NCBI RefSeq assembly: GCF_051622035.1
Contig: NC_135361.1
Span: forward strand, 27,893,205-27,957,204
DNA length: 64,000 nucleotides
Direction of reading: 5' to 3'
Source of the DNA: Arctopsyche grandis
Taxonomy: Eukaryota; Arthropoda; Insecta; Trichoptera; Hydropsychidae
This document shows, piece by piece, positions 10,680 through 20,027 of the stretch. Numbering within the stretch: the first letter of the stretch is position 1; each line of letters begins with the position of its first letter. Below the pieces are notes generated by a model that did no database searches, was not told where the DNA came from, and saw nothing but the letters and a program-made list of their open reading frames with translations. A program made the translations under genes and the position numbers.

Positions 10680-11346
10680 TGGACTATATTGCCACTGTGC
10701 TTAACTTGTTTAGTGGCCAAGATTTAGGGAAAATACAAAAATTACAAAATAAAGCTATGAGAGGTGTGGCGGCTCGCTTATACGACATGGTCGAGTTTGG
10801 TTGCCTTCCTGCGAGTGGGAACCAACTCGGCTGGGTTCGGAGAGCCACTACTCACTCTGCCTTTAGCTGTCATATAATAAACACGTGCATTAACATGCCA
10901 GTCGTCTCATTGGTTCATCCCCATAGAGGTATTTTGAATGTTGGTAGATTAAAAAGTATTGAAAGTATGTTAGATGAATTGGGATTATCTAAAAGCTAAG
11001 CACATTATCGTTTGTTTATAAGTTAGATCAAGAGTTATTACCCGATTATTTTAAGGATTATAGAATAAGAAATAGAGATATTCATAGTCATTATACTAGA
11101 AATAAGATTAATTTAGTTGTAGGTAGAGTAAGAAAAAGAAAGACAGCTGGGGGTGTCTTTCATAGGGGTGTGCTCATGTATAACGCCCTCCCTTGAGTGC
11201 GTCAGGTCATCTAAGACTGTGGATGCATTCTTGAGAGGTGCGAGAGAACACCTTTGTGAGGGACAGCACAAAATTAAGAAATGTAATTAAAATATGTAAG
11301 TGTAAAATAATAAATTAGCTAACTAGCTAAAATTATATATAAATAA
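10680..11346 (+). pseudogene. Non-LTR retrotransposon 3' remnant
   Basis: The frame at 10679-10999 holds LGKIQKLQNKAMRGV, the typical C-terminal reverse-transcriptase pattern. Further on, other frames give HSHYTRNKINLVV and GGVFHRGVLMYNALP, the usual ending of jockey/CR1-type proteins. Stops and frame shifts break it. It ends in an A-rich tail (ATATATAAATAAAAAA). A repeat seen again at 17995-18120 interrupts the coding part around 10810-10930. The last 130 bp match the insert at 36241-36562. Confidence 0.7.
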
Positions 11347-11350
11347 AAAA

Positions 11351-11504
11351 ATTCGTCACATTGCGGTGGTCACAAAGACAATTTTTGCCATGAAAATCGC
11401 GAATACCCAATATTTGGCACTTAAGTTCTCGTTAGTATGATGGACTTTTCGGCTGCCAGATGTTCCGTTTTGACTTCGACTTTGTGACCAGTAATCACCG
11501 AACC
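11351..11504 (-). mobile_element. MITE fragment of the GGTTCGGTGATTATT family
   Basis: The right edge CAGTAATCACCGAACC and the interior (TTTTTGCCATGAAAATCGCG, TTCTCGTTAGTATGATGG) match the fuller copies at 18597-18830 and 25238-25425. It lies just upstream of the GrpE gene. Confidence 0.6.
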
Positions 11505-11690
11505 GATGAAAGGCTAATGAGAATTTATGTGTAGCAATGTTGCCATGTGAAGAGTTGTGTGTGTCTATGGTCATACTTACTGCCTGCAAGTCTGAAGTCA
11601 GTAGCCGGCGTGCGATCAAGGGGCAGAGCTGGACGCAGTCGTGGTCAAGAGTTACATGTTTGGGGGCGCAAAAGGGCGCAGCGCCTGACC

Positions 11691-13112
11691 ATGAGTGCTT
11701 CCCGTTTGCTGCTAGCGTTGAGGGGAGCGAGGCAACTTCAAATTGCAAACACACAACTTGCGCAATATAACCTAGCTTTTACGTCAGTCATTTTCATACA
11801 TTTTCTTCCATACATCATCAAATTTACTTAGTTCTATCATTTCCCTATAGCATTACATTTCACATATGAGACTTCCAGAAGACATTCACCAATTCTACCT
11901 GGTTATTGCTCCGCATGAATACATTTTCTATGAAGGAACCCAACTGTCAAATATCCTAAAAAATATGCTTTTTAATTACCTTTGTTTTAAAGGGCACGTA
12001 GTATATTCATTTTAAATTTATTTGTACAATTCAAATTTAGTAATAATAATAGTACAATTACAATGTACCGACAAGCGATATAGTAATGTTGATTTTTTAA
12101 TCAGAATGGAAAAATATATTTATTTAAAATTAATTTTAGATAAGCGACTTACATAGCTGATTGGCCCTTAAATAACAAATCATATAAAATAATACAATTA
12201 ATCATGAAAACCTGATCGGTGATCAATAGTCATACGAATCAGTTAAGATCTCTTCTCACAATCATAAAATTTCATCTGATATGTAATTAGAGTAAAAAAT
12301 ATGTACAGTATAGATTTGATTTACATGTCGTCCTTAAACTTTCAGGTTTTCAAGGTCTCCCTTCAGGCATAATATTTCACTACGAACACTGGCAACAGAA
12401 GAAACCAGGACCAAACCCGCGGTAGAAGCAGATAGTCCTCCAGACTCAGATGCTGAAAAGAAGCTAAAGATAGAAATAGAGGCTTTAACCAACGACCTCA
12501 ACTCGTACAAAGAAAAGGCGAACGAAGTAGACGACAAATATAAAAGAGCACTCGCAGACGGTGAAAATCTGAGAAAGCGAATGAGCAAACAAGTAGAAGA
12601 CGCAAAAATATTTAGCATACAGTCATTTTGCAAAGACCTGTTAGAAGTAGCGGACACGTTAGCCAAAGCTACCGACAGTGTTCCAAAAGATCAAGTATAA
12701 ACATCGAATTGAACTGTTTATATTTTGTACTATGTATTTGTCGTATTATATATATTTTTTTTATTTTATTTAGGTATGTGAAGATAATCCCCATTTGAAG
12801 AATCTTTATGACGGTTTGACCCTGACTGAAGCTCAACTTCGTCAAGTTTTCCGACGGCACGGTCTCGAAGCAGTCAATCCACTTCATGAGAAATTCAACC
12901 CTAATCTTCACGAAGCTCTCTTCGTTCAGGTTGACTAAATCGATGAATATATTTCTTGTAATTTGAAGAATGTCATTAAATGATTGCTTATATAATTGTA
13001 GGAGGTGAGTGGAGCGCAACCAGGAACTGTGGTTGTCGTCAGTAAAGTCGGATACAAATTGCAAGAGCGGTGTGTTCGGCCCGCTTTGGTCGGAGTGGCG
13101 AAGGGGGCGTAA
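11691..13112 (+). CDS. Roe1/GRPEL1: Mitochondrial GrpE co-chaperone (nucleotide exchange factor of mtHsp70)
   Basis: Four exons join in phase: 11691-11782, 12346-12694, 12774-12929 and 13002-13112, giving 235 residues, a normal length for the family. The start MSASRLLLALRGARQL is basic and amphipathic, as expected for a mitochondrial presequence, and SLRTLATE suggests the cleavage region. Next comes the long coiled coil (LKIEIEALTNDLNSYKEKAN, YKRALADGENLRKRM) and the four-helix segment FCKDLLEVADTLAKA. The C-terminal beta domain has HEALFV, GTVVVVSKVGYKL and ERCVRPALVGVAKGA, the family signature. GrpE drives ADP release from matrix Hsp70 during protein import. The first exon is an inference from the presequence, the GTCAGT donor and phase; exons 2-4 are firm. 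Intron 1 holds a repeat fragment at 12199-12300. Confidence 0.92.
12199..12300 (+). repeat. Retroelement-tail fragment in GrpE intron 1
   Basis: It resembles the segment at 27340-27465: GATCGGTGATCAATAG, then CACAATCATAAAATTTCATC and AGAGTAAAAA. Other copies are at 32250-32325 (reverse) and 59940-60010. Confidence 0.5.
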
Positions 13113-13728
13113 TTTTACATTCGCTTGGCGAAATAAATCGATAGTGTTTTCCCGAGGATTGACATCAGAAAATCATTCGTATGTAATGGGAAAATGTGAA
13201 TCGATAGAGTACCCTTTCTTTTATGCGTGTAAATGTATGGATGAATTGGAACTGTGAAGTATAAGTTAGTTAATCAAAGGAAAATGTTATGTACAGAAAT
13301 GTCTATGTAAGGCAAATACAGTATATTTAAATTGAAAAATCTAATTGAGCCATTTTTTTAATTTACCAAACCATCTTTTACTACCCTCAAATTGCAAAAT
13401 TAGCATTTTTAATGGCAGTTAAGTGTAAAAGAAGCATTCCTTAGAAAAAATAAATTTAATGAAGCATATTTTTATTTCGTGTCTTTCTAAAAATGTTCTA
13501 TTGGTAGTCTGAAAAAATCTGTCAATAAAATGTCGTTTTGTTTTCAATTGTGTTTGTAATTATTAAATATCCAACATTATATAATACCCATAAAAATATA
13601 CTAAGTAAAATATATATTAGTAATATACGACCTTATGATCATCAGCATGAAAAAAAAAATGTTATTTGACATGAATTGATTTTCTAAAGGAAATTTCGTT
13701 ACTGTCAATTTTTTCTTTCTCAAATGAT
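13113..13728. other. GrpE 3' flank
   Basis: AT-rich sequence with AATAAA at 13449-13454, likely the 3' UTR and downstream flank. No other feature is recognised. Confidence 0.5.
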
Positions 13729-14132
13729 AACATTAAGCAACAAAAAATCAAGTTTTTTTTTAGTTACCAGAGCAGAGATTTTGAAATTTGACCCACTGAA
13801 TCCGAATATGATACTGAGGGTTTAAAAATATGTGGCGATTTTTTGGTTTTTGCCGTCTTTAACTCAAAATCTAAAATTGCCATACCAAAAGCAAATATTG
13901 GGATCAATAATCAAATATTTTTTCAATTGTGATTTTTTTATTGCTTTAAAATACTTAAATCAATTAACTAGCGGATTTTAAGTCAAATAAAACTACGCAA
14001 TTTTTTTGAACGCTTAAATTTCATAAACGAGAGCAAATCAACAAAAATCATGGTCATAATTAAATTCAGTGGGTCAAACTTAGTACTCGTTAATCTCCGC
14101 TACGATATATTTTTTTTTGTTGCTCAGTGTAA
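13729..14132. mobile_element. Tc1/mariner-like MITE with long inverted ends
   Basis: The left arm (13729-13812: CATTAAGCAACAAAAAA, then TTTGACCCACTGAAT) is matched in reverse by the right arm (14050-14132: ATTCAGTGGGTCAAA, then TTTGTTGCTCAGTG). TA dinucleotides abut both ends. The arms are about 80 bp with mismatches and the interior is AT-rich and non-coding. The class is inferred from TA flanks and terminal motif. Confidence 0.6.
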
Positions 14133-14165
14133 TCCCAACTTTCTTTTAATTTTGATAAGGATATA

Positions 14166-14928
14166 TGTGTAGGAATCTCGTCACCGCAATCGAAACTATC
14201 GAAATCTATTGCGACGGAGAATATATTTCTCACGCTCAACCATTGACGTCATCTCGAGTCGAGAAAATTCCACCCCAAAAAATCAAGCCGAACGACACGA
14301 AGTCAAAGAACACCTGCACCCATTAAAGTGCACAAATAACGACTACATTGTAACCCATTGAACAAACATCCAGACTCACTGGAACAAAGGGCGATAAAAA
14401 CTAAATCGAGTGGAACGACGCCAAATATTCGAGAAACTTCCACCCTAAACAACAAACCACATTCCTCGCACACGTAAACACCACCTGCGGTTCTCAGAAT
14501 CAATCGCCAAACACAAGTCACGTGGACCCCCAAAAACAATATAAAAGGAGGTCCATCCCAAACAACTTCAGTCGACACACAGCAGCAGACCAGTCAACAG
14601 ACAGCAGCCACCATGACAGCAGTCGACATCCAGCATCTGACCAGCTACCACTACACTACCCTACAATGGAAGAACGCTTGCAACTCAGCCGGATCCAGAG
14701 CAACGACACATTGCAGATCCAGCAGCCATCACGACACCAAGTCAACAGCCAATAGCCGTCTCGAGAACAGTACGATTCCAGCCGCTTCAACAACATATTT
14801 ATACACTTGTATATTCAAACAATAAAGTAAAGTAACAGCAGTAATAACTACTAAAACACAGACGAACTCGTCTATAATACATGGCAGACTGGTGGTGAAG
14901 AACACCTCCACAACCAAAGTCAGTCCCC
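14166..14928 (+). mobile_element. Solo LTR-like element, copy B
   Basis: It starts TGTGTAGGAATCTCGTCACC and ends GTCAGTCCCC, flanked by ATATA on both sides (14161-14165 and 14929-14933). Inside are CAATATAAAAGGAGG (TATA box, near 14539) and AATAAAG (14821), so promoter and poly(A) signal are in the expected order. It is related to copy A at 9789-10672 in opposite orientation. The two copies differ in the final 100 bp and copy B lacks the tandem duplications. Confidence 0.7.
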
Positions 14929-14933
14929 ATATA

Positions 14934-15319
14934 TGTATTAAAAATGAATGAATTTCAATTCTTTGTCAACATCTAAAGCGCATTGCATCATACCAATGAT
15001 ACCGATTATTTCATATAAACGATATTTAAAAAGTCGCAGCTAATGTTTAATATTTTTACACCCGAAATAAAAATAGGCTACTAATAGTACGGCCTTAGCA
15101 CCCGAGCACTATTCAGAGCAGCCATATGGATGGGAGTTCTGATTGCCAACGTTCTAGGAGGACATGACACTTGAAGATGAAGAAAAATATATAAAAAGCG
15201 GGATTTTCGAAAGATCTGAAGCATATTTAGGATTGGATACATTTCAAATATGACCAACCGAGACTTGGACAGTCTTTACTTTCAATAAAGAGTATGAAGC
15301 ATTACATTACACCTCTTAG
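14934..15319. other. Gap with no recognised feature
   Basis: No open frame with a recognisable domain and no repeat with defined ends is seen. Confidence 0.4.
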
Positions 15320-15323
15320 TTAA

Positions 15324-15825
15324 CTGTTTGCCCGCGGCCATCTCCTATGGAAGCTTTGCGCGACAAGTCTGTAGCGCGGCTGTCTTCCATAGAATTTCTG
15401 AACTTTGCACGGGATTTTGAGCCTTATATGCGCCCATTTCAACTGTTTTAAGGTTCAAAATTGGTTGAATATATTACTGAGAGTTGAATGCCATCTAATC
15501 AATTTGCTTAAAACTCATATATACCAGTCAAAATTAGTTTTTTGTGGAACCATACTGAAACCTCGTTTATGTGACGTCACGTTTGTTGAACAATGGCAAC
15601 GATACGTCTCAATTGTATGAAGAATGATTATTTGACAATTAAGCCAAAACTACGAGATATATTATGTTTTATTGTTTAAAATAATACTTTGTGTTAATTT
15701 ACATATCTGGTTACTTGAGTAAATATTAAAATCTGTATTTAAGGTCGAAAACTCGATTGCCAAATTCGCGAAAAAGGTGCCACGTACAGGGCTTGTTCGC
15801 TTTATTTATTGCCGCGGGCAAAGGG
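15324..15825. mobile_element. Second piggyBac-like MITE family (CCCTTTGCCCGCGG ends)
   Basis: The left end CTGTTTGCCCGCGGC and the right end GCCGCGGGCAAAGGG are inverted repeats. TTAA lies on both sides (15320-15323 and 15826-15829). The first bases resemble the ends of the family at 29-1041 (CCCTTTG), but the next bases differ, so it is a separate family. It has no transposase frame. Confidence 0.75.
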
Positions 15826-15829
15826 TTAA

Positions 15830-16091
15830 GAAGTTTTGTAATAGGAAACCACTTTTACCATTCGGTTAAAATAAAAGAATACTAACAAAACATGAGCATC
15901 AGTTCAGTTGGTTCACACAATATGCTAGATCGACCCATTTACTGCAAATCATGAAAGTTTATAGTTGTTGTATAGGAATAGGAATACTAAATCATTTTTA
16001 AATTATATAATATTTCCATCAACTTACGTAATCACAAGGATATAATATAAATACTCAATATGATAACTATAAACGAATATAAAAATCAGCA
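15830..16091. other. 3' flank of the CENP-P-like gene
   Basis: AT-rich sequence downstream of the minus-strand gene. No other feature is seen. Confidence 0.4.
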
Positions 16092-17392
16092 CTACATGTA
16101 TGGTTTTGATGATAATTGACTTTGATAAACAATGGCACACTTTGCTAATTCCATCAAAGCATTCCGTCTTCCTTCTATTGTCTGTCGGACAAGGAGCAGT
16201 TCACTGAACAACTTATTAGAAGCTCTTACAAAATCTCTTTCTGTAAATGGATAATCATTAAAAATAAATTTTTAAAGTATATATTCGTATATAACTGTGA
16301 AAATTCATACCTTTTTGATTGACTTCTATGTCGAAGAAGTCAACTATGGCTTCGGAATATTCACACAAACGCAACGACCACATAATTTGGAACAGATTTC
16401 CTTCCCATTCTAACAACACTCCGCTTTCCTTTAAAATTAATCATACAATTGATCCAAACGGTGGAACGTATCTTAAATAACAATAAAAATCACATACCAT
16501 TTGTTGAATTTGAAAGTTGTCGCCGTAGACGCTACTGAACTCTTCGAGCAGCTCGGAGCGATCGTTGGCCAAGTTGGAATAATCTTTCAATCTGGCAAAA
16601 AGACCGGGCACATCGTTCTGTACATATTTCACCAGAGGAGCTAACTCGGATCGCGCCAATCGTCCATCTACGGACCATTTCAATGATATGACTCTGCCTT
16701 TATTATTCTACAAGCAATTTAATACGTGAAGTTTCAAATCATCGAAAAAAATCAATAAAAAACTTGTCACAAAATCAACCTTTGAATTTTCAACGAAACT
16801 GATAGATGCCTTAAACCAGCCATTGATAACAACGTCAATATTGACTTCTTGCCATCGTCCTGGAGGTAAACTAAAAATTTTAAAACATCATTTATTCATA
16901 TTACGAACATACATATCAGACACAAAGTCGAGAATGCTGGGTTCAGTATATACATATATGCTTTTAAATATAGTCTGATTTATTCAACAAATCTATCTTA
17001 AAACTAGTTTATAAATATACAAACCCATCGTGCGATGTTATATCTTTACATGTATAGTTTTTAAATTTTATTCCATTTAACTGCTCAGTGGCTTGAAGGC
17101 GTTGTTTCATATCGTATACTGATTCCAAATCTCGGGCGTTATCAAAAGCCTCGTGAACTTCTTCTTCACTATCATTACTGATTTGTCATAAAACACAACA
17201 TGTTAAACATTGATTTTCTTTAGTATGAAAAGTGTGGTGCAAGTTTACTCACCTGTCTGATGATGGTCCCGCATCAGATTCGGTACTTTTATGTTGTTGC
17301 AGGTCAGCGATACGCTTTTGTAAGTTCTTTATATTTTCCAAAATCAATTGATTACTTTTTATGATGGCGTCTTTAGACAAGGCTGAATTCAT
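16092..17392 (-). CDS. CENP-P-like inner kinetochore protein (candidate)
   Basis: Six exons join in phase on the minus strand: 17392-17253, 17177-17025, 16870-16780, 16707-16498, 16428-16311 and 16240-16092 (stop TAG). All junctions are GT/AG and the product is 286 residues. Residues 1-45 form a heptad-like helix (IIKSNQLILENIKNLQKRIA). An acidic linker follows (SNDSEEEVHE). Next comes a helix plus LNGIKFKNYT, which resembles LTGINIRNHS of vertebrate CENP-P as I recall it. A beta-rich RWD-like part follows (EVNIDVVINGWFKASISF, GRVISLKWSVDGR), then a long helix with DRSELLEEF, a second strand pair (LLEWEGNLFQIMWSLRL) and a C-terminal helix (ALMELAKCAIVY). Length (human is about 288) and domain order fit CENP-P, a CENP-O/P/Q/U member of the constitutive centromere network. 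Identity per residue is low, so another RWD kinetochore protein is possible. Confidence 0.6.
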
Positions 17393-17764
17393 CTTCGAGC
17401 TTTAGAAGTACTAAAGACCTAGTTTGTTGATATGAACATAACCTCGAAACGATGAAGTTTGTGAAATACAAAAAGGAAGTTATTTAATACACATTACCAA
17501 TTAAATGTATTAATGAGTCTATAAATATAGCTCAGATAAAGAGTTAGAATCAAACGTGGTATCAAAAACAGATTTTAAATAAATAAAACGGATTAAAATG
17601 ACTGCTCGAGACTATTTACAGCCGTTACCCGCTCCTTACGTTCAAAAACTTGATCGTAACACGTATAACCATACGCATTACCACTATGAAATATGTACAA
17701 ATTTAACATCACGGTAAACGGATTATTTCGCAAATTGTGATAGCGCACACGATAATCGTTGCTT
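17393..17764. promoter_or_regulatory. Upstream region of the CENP-P-like gene
   Basis: Presumed promoter and 5' UTR of the minus-strand gene. No TATA box at a convincing distance and no repeat is seen. Confidence 0.3.
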
Positions 17765-17880
17765 ATTTATTGAATTAATTGAATTCTTGTTAGTATGATA
17801 GTTCGCGTGGTAACTCTCGATGAATGAAATTTTTGGGTGCCAGACGTTCCGTGATCGAGATTTTAGTGACGTGAAGCATT
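17765..17880 (-). mobile_element. MITE fragment of the GGTTCGGTGATTATT family
   Basis: TTCTTGTTAGTATGATAG, GTGCCAGACGTTCCGTGATC and GAGATTTTAGTGACGTG match the fuller copies at 18597-18830 and 25238-25425. Confidence 0.5.
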
Positions 17881-17994
17881 TAACATTAGGGAAAATGCAT
17901 TCATTGCATTAGATATAGATTTTCTCTTTCAATAACTGTAACTAATGCAATCATTGTATTAGTTATAGTTATTTTTTAACTGAGCGTCTCTTGA

Positions 17995-18120
17995 CTTTGT
18001 GGCGGCTTAGAGTTGGGACCAACTCGCTCGTGTTCAGAGTCGCTACCACACTCCGTCTCTGGCTTCCATAATAAAGGCACGTGCATCAACATGCCAGTCG
18101 TCTCATTCGTTCATCCCCTA
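17995..18120 (+). repeat. Dispersed repeat shared with 10780-10930
   Basis: TGTGGCGGCT, GGGACCAACTCG and GCATCAACATGCCAGTCG occur in the same order at 10780-10930 inside the retrotransposon remnant. The repeat therefore moves independently, or both copies are fragments of one longer element. Confidence 0.5.
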
Positions 18121-18339
18121 TAGCTTCATAAAAATGCCTCAACAAAAATACTCAGGTATGCATATATATTCAAGTCGCTTTGTTAGCTCTAGTTCACAAA
18201 GCATTAAAGCAAAGCTCTAGCTAACATAGGGTACACACATTGAGTACCCTATTATATATTTTTTAACGCTAAGCCAACTTAGTAACAAAAGCTTCCTACA
18301 CACGGGGACATCGTTTAGGGATTCAGAGAGAGGCATTCG

Positions 18340-18484
18340 TGCCCCCCCCCCTCCCCTTAATCTTAATCACATCGATAATTCATTACCAAAAATGTAGGAC
18401 AGCTGAAACTGCAACAAGTTTAAATATGTCGATCAGAAGCCTCCTCCAAAAAACCAACTTTTGCCCCCCCCCCCCCCCCCTGGA
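18340..18484. repeat. Two poly-C runs
   Basis: Uninterrupted C runs occur at about 18343-18353 and 18464-18481. Such runs recur in poly-G/poly-C-ended repeats at 9113-9119 and 9463-9472, suggesting remnants of the same type of element. Confidence 0.5.
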
Positions 18485-18596
18485 AAAAGTTGAAATGACA
18501 TCTCTGTGCGCAATTACAGATGCTTGTATGAAAGCAGTGAGAGTAGGTGTACGTTTGTTTTTTTACACTACAAGTTTTTACAGTTTTTTTTTTTTT

Positions 18597-18835
18597 GGTT
18601 CGGTGATTATTCCGTTTTCTTTGCTTCCGTGATTATTCCGCAAAAAGCGATCTCTCCCACGTCACTAAAATCTCGATCGTGGAATATCTGGCACCCAACG
18701 ATTACATCAGTCGAAAGCTATCCACGCGAAATCTTGTATTAATGAGAACTTGAGTGCCAGATATTCCGTATTCGTGATTTTTATGGTAACGATTGTCGTC
18801 GCGTGATCGCAATTTACGCAATAATCCTTTTACCG
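18597..18835 (+). mobile_element. MITE, GGTTCGGTGATTATT family, long copy
   Basis: It starts GGTTCGGTGATTATTCCG, passes through CACGTCACTAAAATCTCGAT and AACTTGAGTGCCAGATATTC, and ends with GCGTGATCGCAATTTACGC then AATAATCC. The ends are loosely inverted. Related copies are at 11351, 17765, 25238 and 43690. Confidence 0.6.
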
Positions 18836-18840
18836 TTTTT

Positions 18841-20027
18841 TTTGCCGCAACTTAGAGAAAATTATATATATCGAATGTTAAATCATTAGCCAGGCGTACA
18901 ATTTCTGACGAAAATTAATTTCAAATACTATTGTCACTATACTATACTTACTATACTAATACTAAAATACTGCATCAGAATTTCTTTAAAGCAAATTGAT
19001 AAAACTGCTTCAATTACGCGGCATAAAAATTCAAGGGAGGAATAAAATAAATACAAAAAATAAAATTGAAAATTGTATATTTTAATTTCAATGTAACACC
19101 GACCTTACAATAGTAACTTATAGTCACAAATGTAATATTGTTTAATGTGCAGTTGCAAACATACAAATATGGTAATAATGACATGCGAAACCAGCCATTC
19201 AAGGCAATAAATATACATACATATTTATTATATTAACATAAATAGATATATATTACATTCAACTTAAAATGGTTCCTTAAATTCAATTACCAAAAACAAG
19301 TAGATATAACTAAGTAGAAGTAGAAATAAAGCAAATAATAAATTAACAAGTAAATAAAAATTAAATAAAAACCTTCAAATAAATATCAACATATATACCT
19401 TCAGATAAAGGTAAAAATACTATATGTACATATTTGGTGCAAATGTAGCGAAAATATATCTTATATTTACTGCATACATACATAAATAATACATCATAAA
19501 CATTTAATGTCAATTGTGCAAAATTAATAAACCCTAATTTTAATAGTGCAAAATGCAAGATGGTGAAAATATTCTCACTTATCGAATGAAATTATACAAA
19601 TTATGTTAAGTAGTAATATTATCATGCAATTTGAGACCTGAACAAAAATATATAAGATATAATCTTTTCAATTATATAAACGTATAAAAGGACGAAACTT
19701 TACATTTGTATTGTACTTAATATTATAAGTGCATATTTAATTTAATGTAACATTAAATAGCTTACACCACTAGTATACGATATTTCAGTCTAAAATTTGC
19801 TAATCGATTGCATTAAAAAATCTCAGAAAATATAAAAATATGCATTTGCTTCTTTTAAACATTTCTAAAAATATGTTCCTCTGTATTTTTAGTCTGCGAG
19901 TGAGTTCACATAAAACAAAAGTTCAGGCAACCATCAAATCTATCTCGGGTACATTTTTCCTTTCAACGTGTTAGCGATAAAATTATATCATACATGATAT
20001 GCAAATTTGCCTTATTTCGTTTAGCGC
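18841..20027. other. AT-rich region downstream of the carrier gene
   Basis: AT-rich with many short frames and no recognisable protein. Part is probably the 3' UTR of the minus-strand carrier gene. Confidence 0.4.

Noticed and set aside
12334-12666. 110-codon minus-strand frame
   Set aside because: It is antisense to GrpE exon 2, which has the family motifs and supported splice sites.
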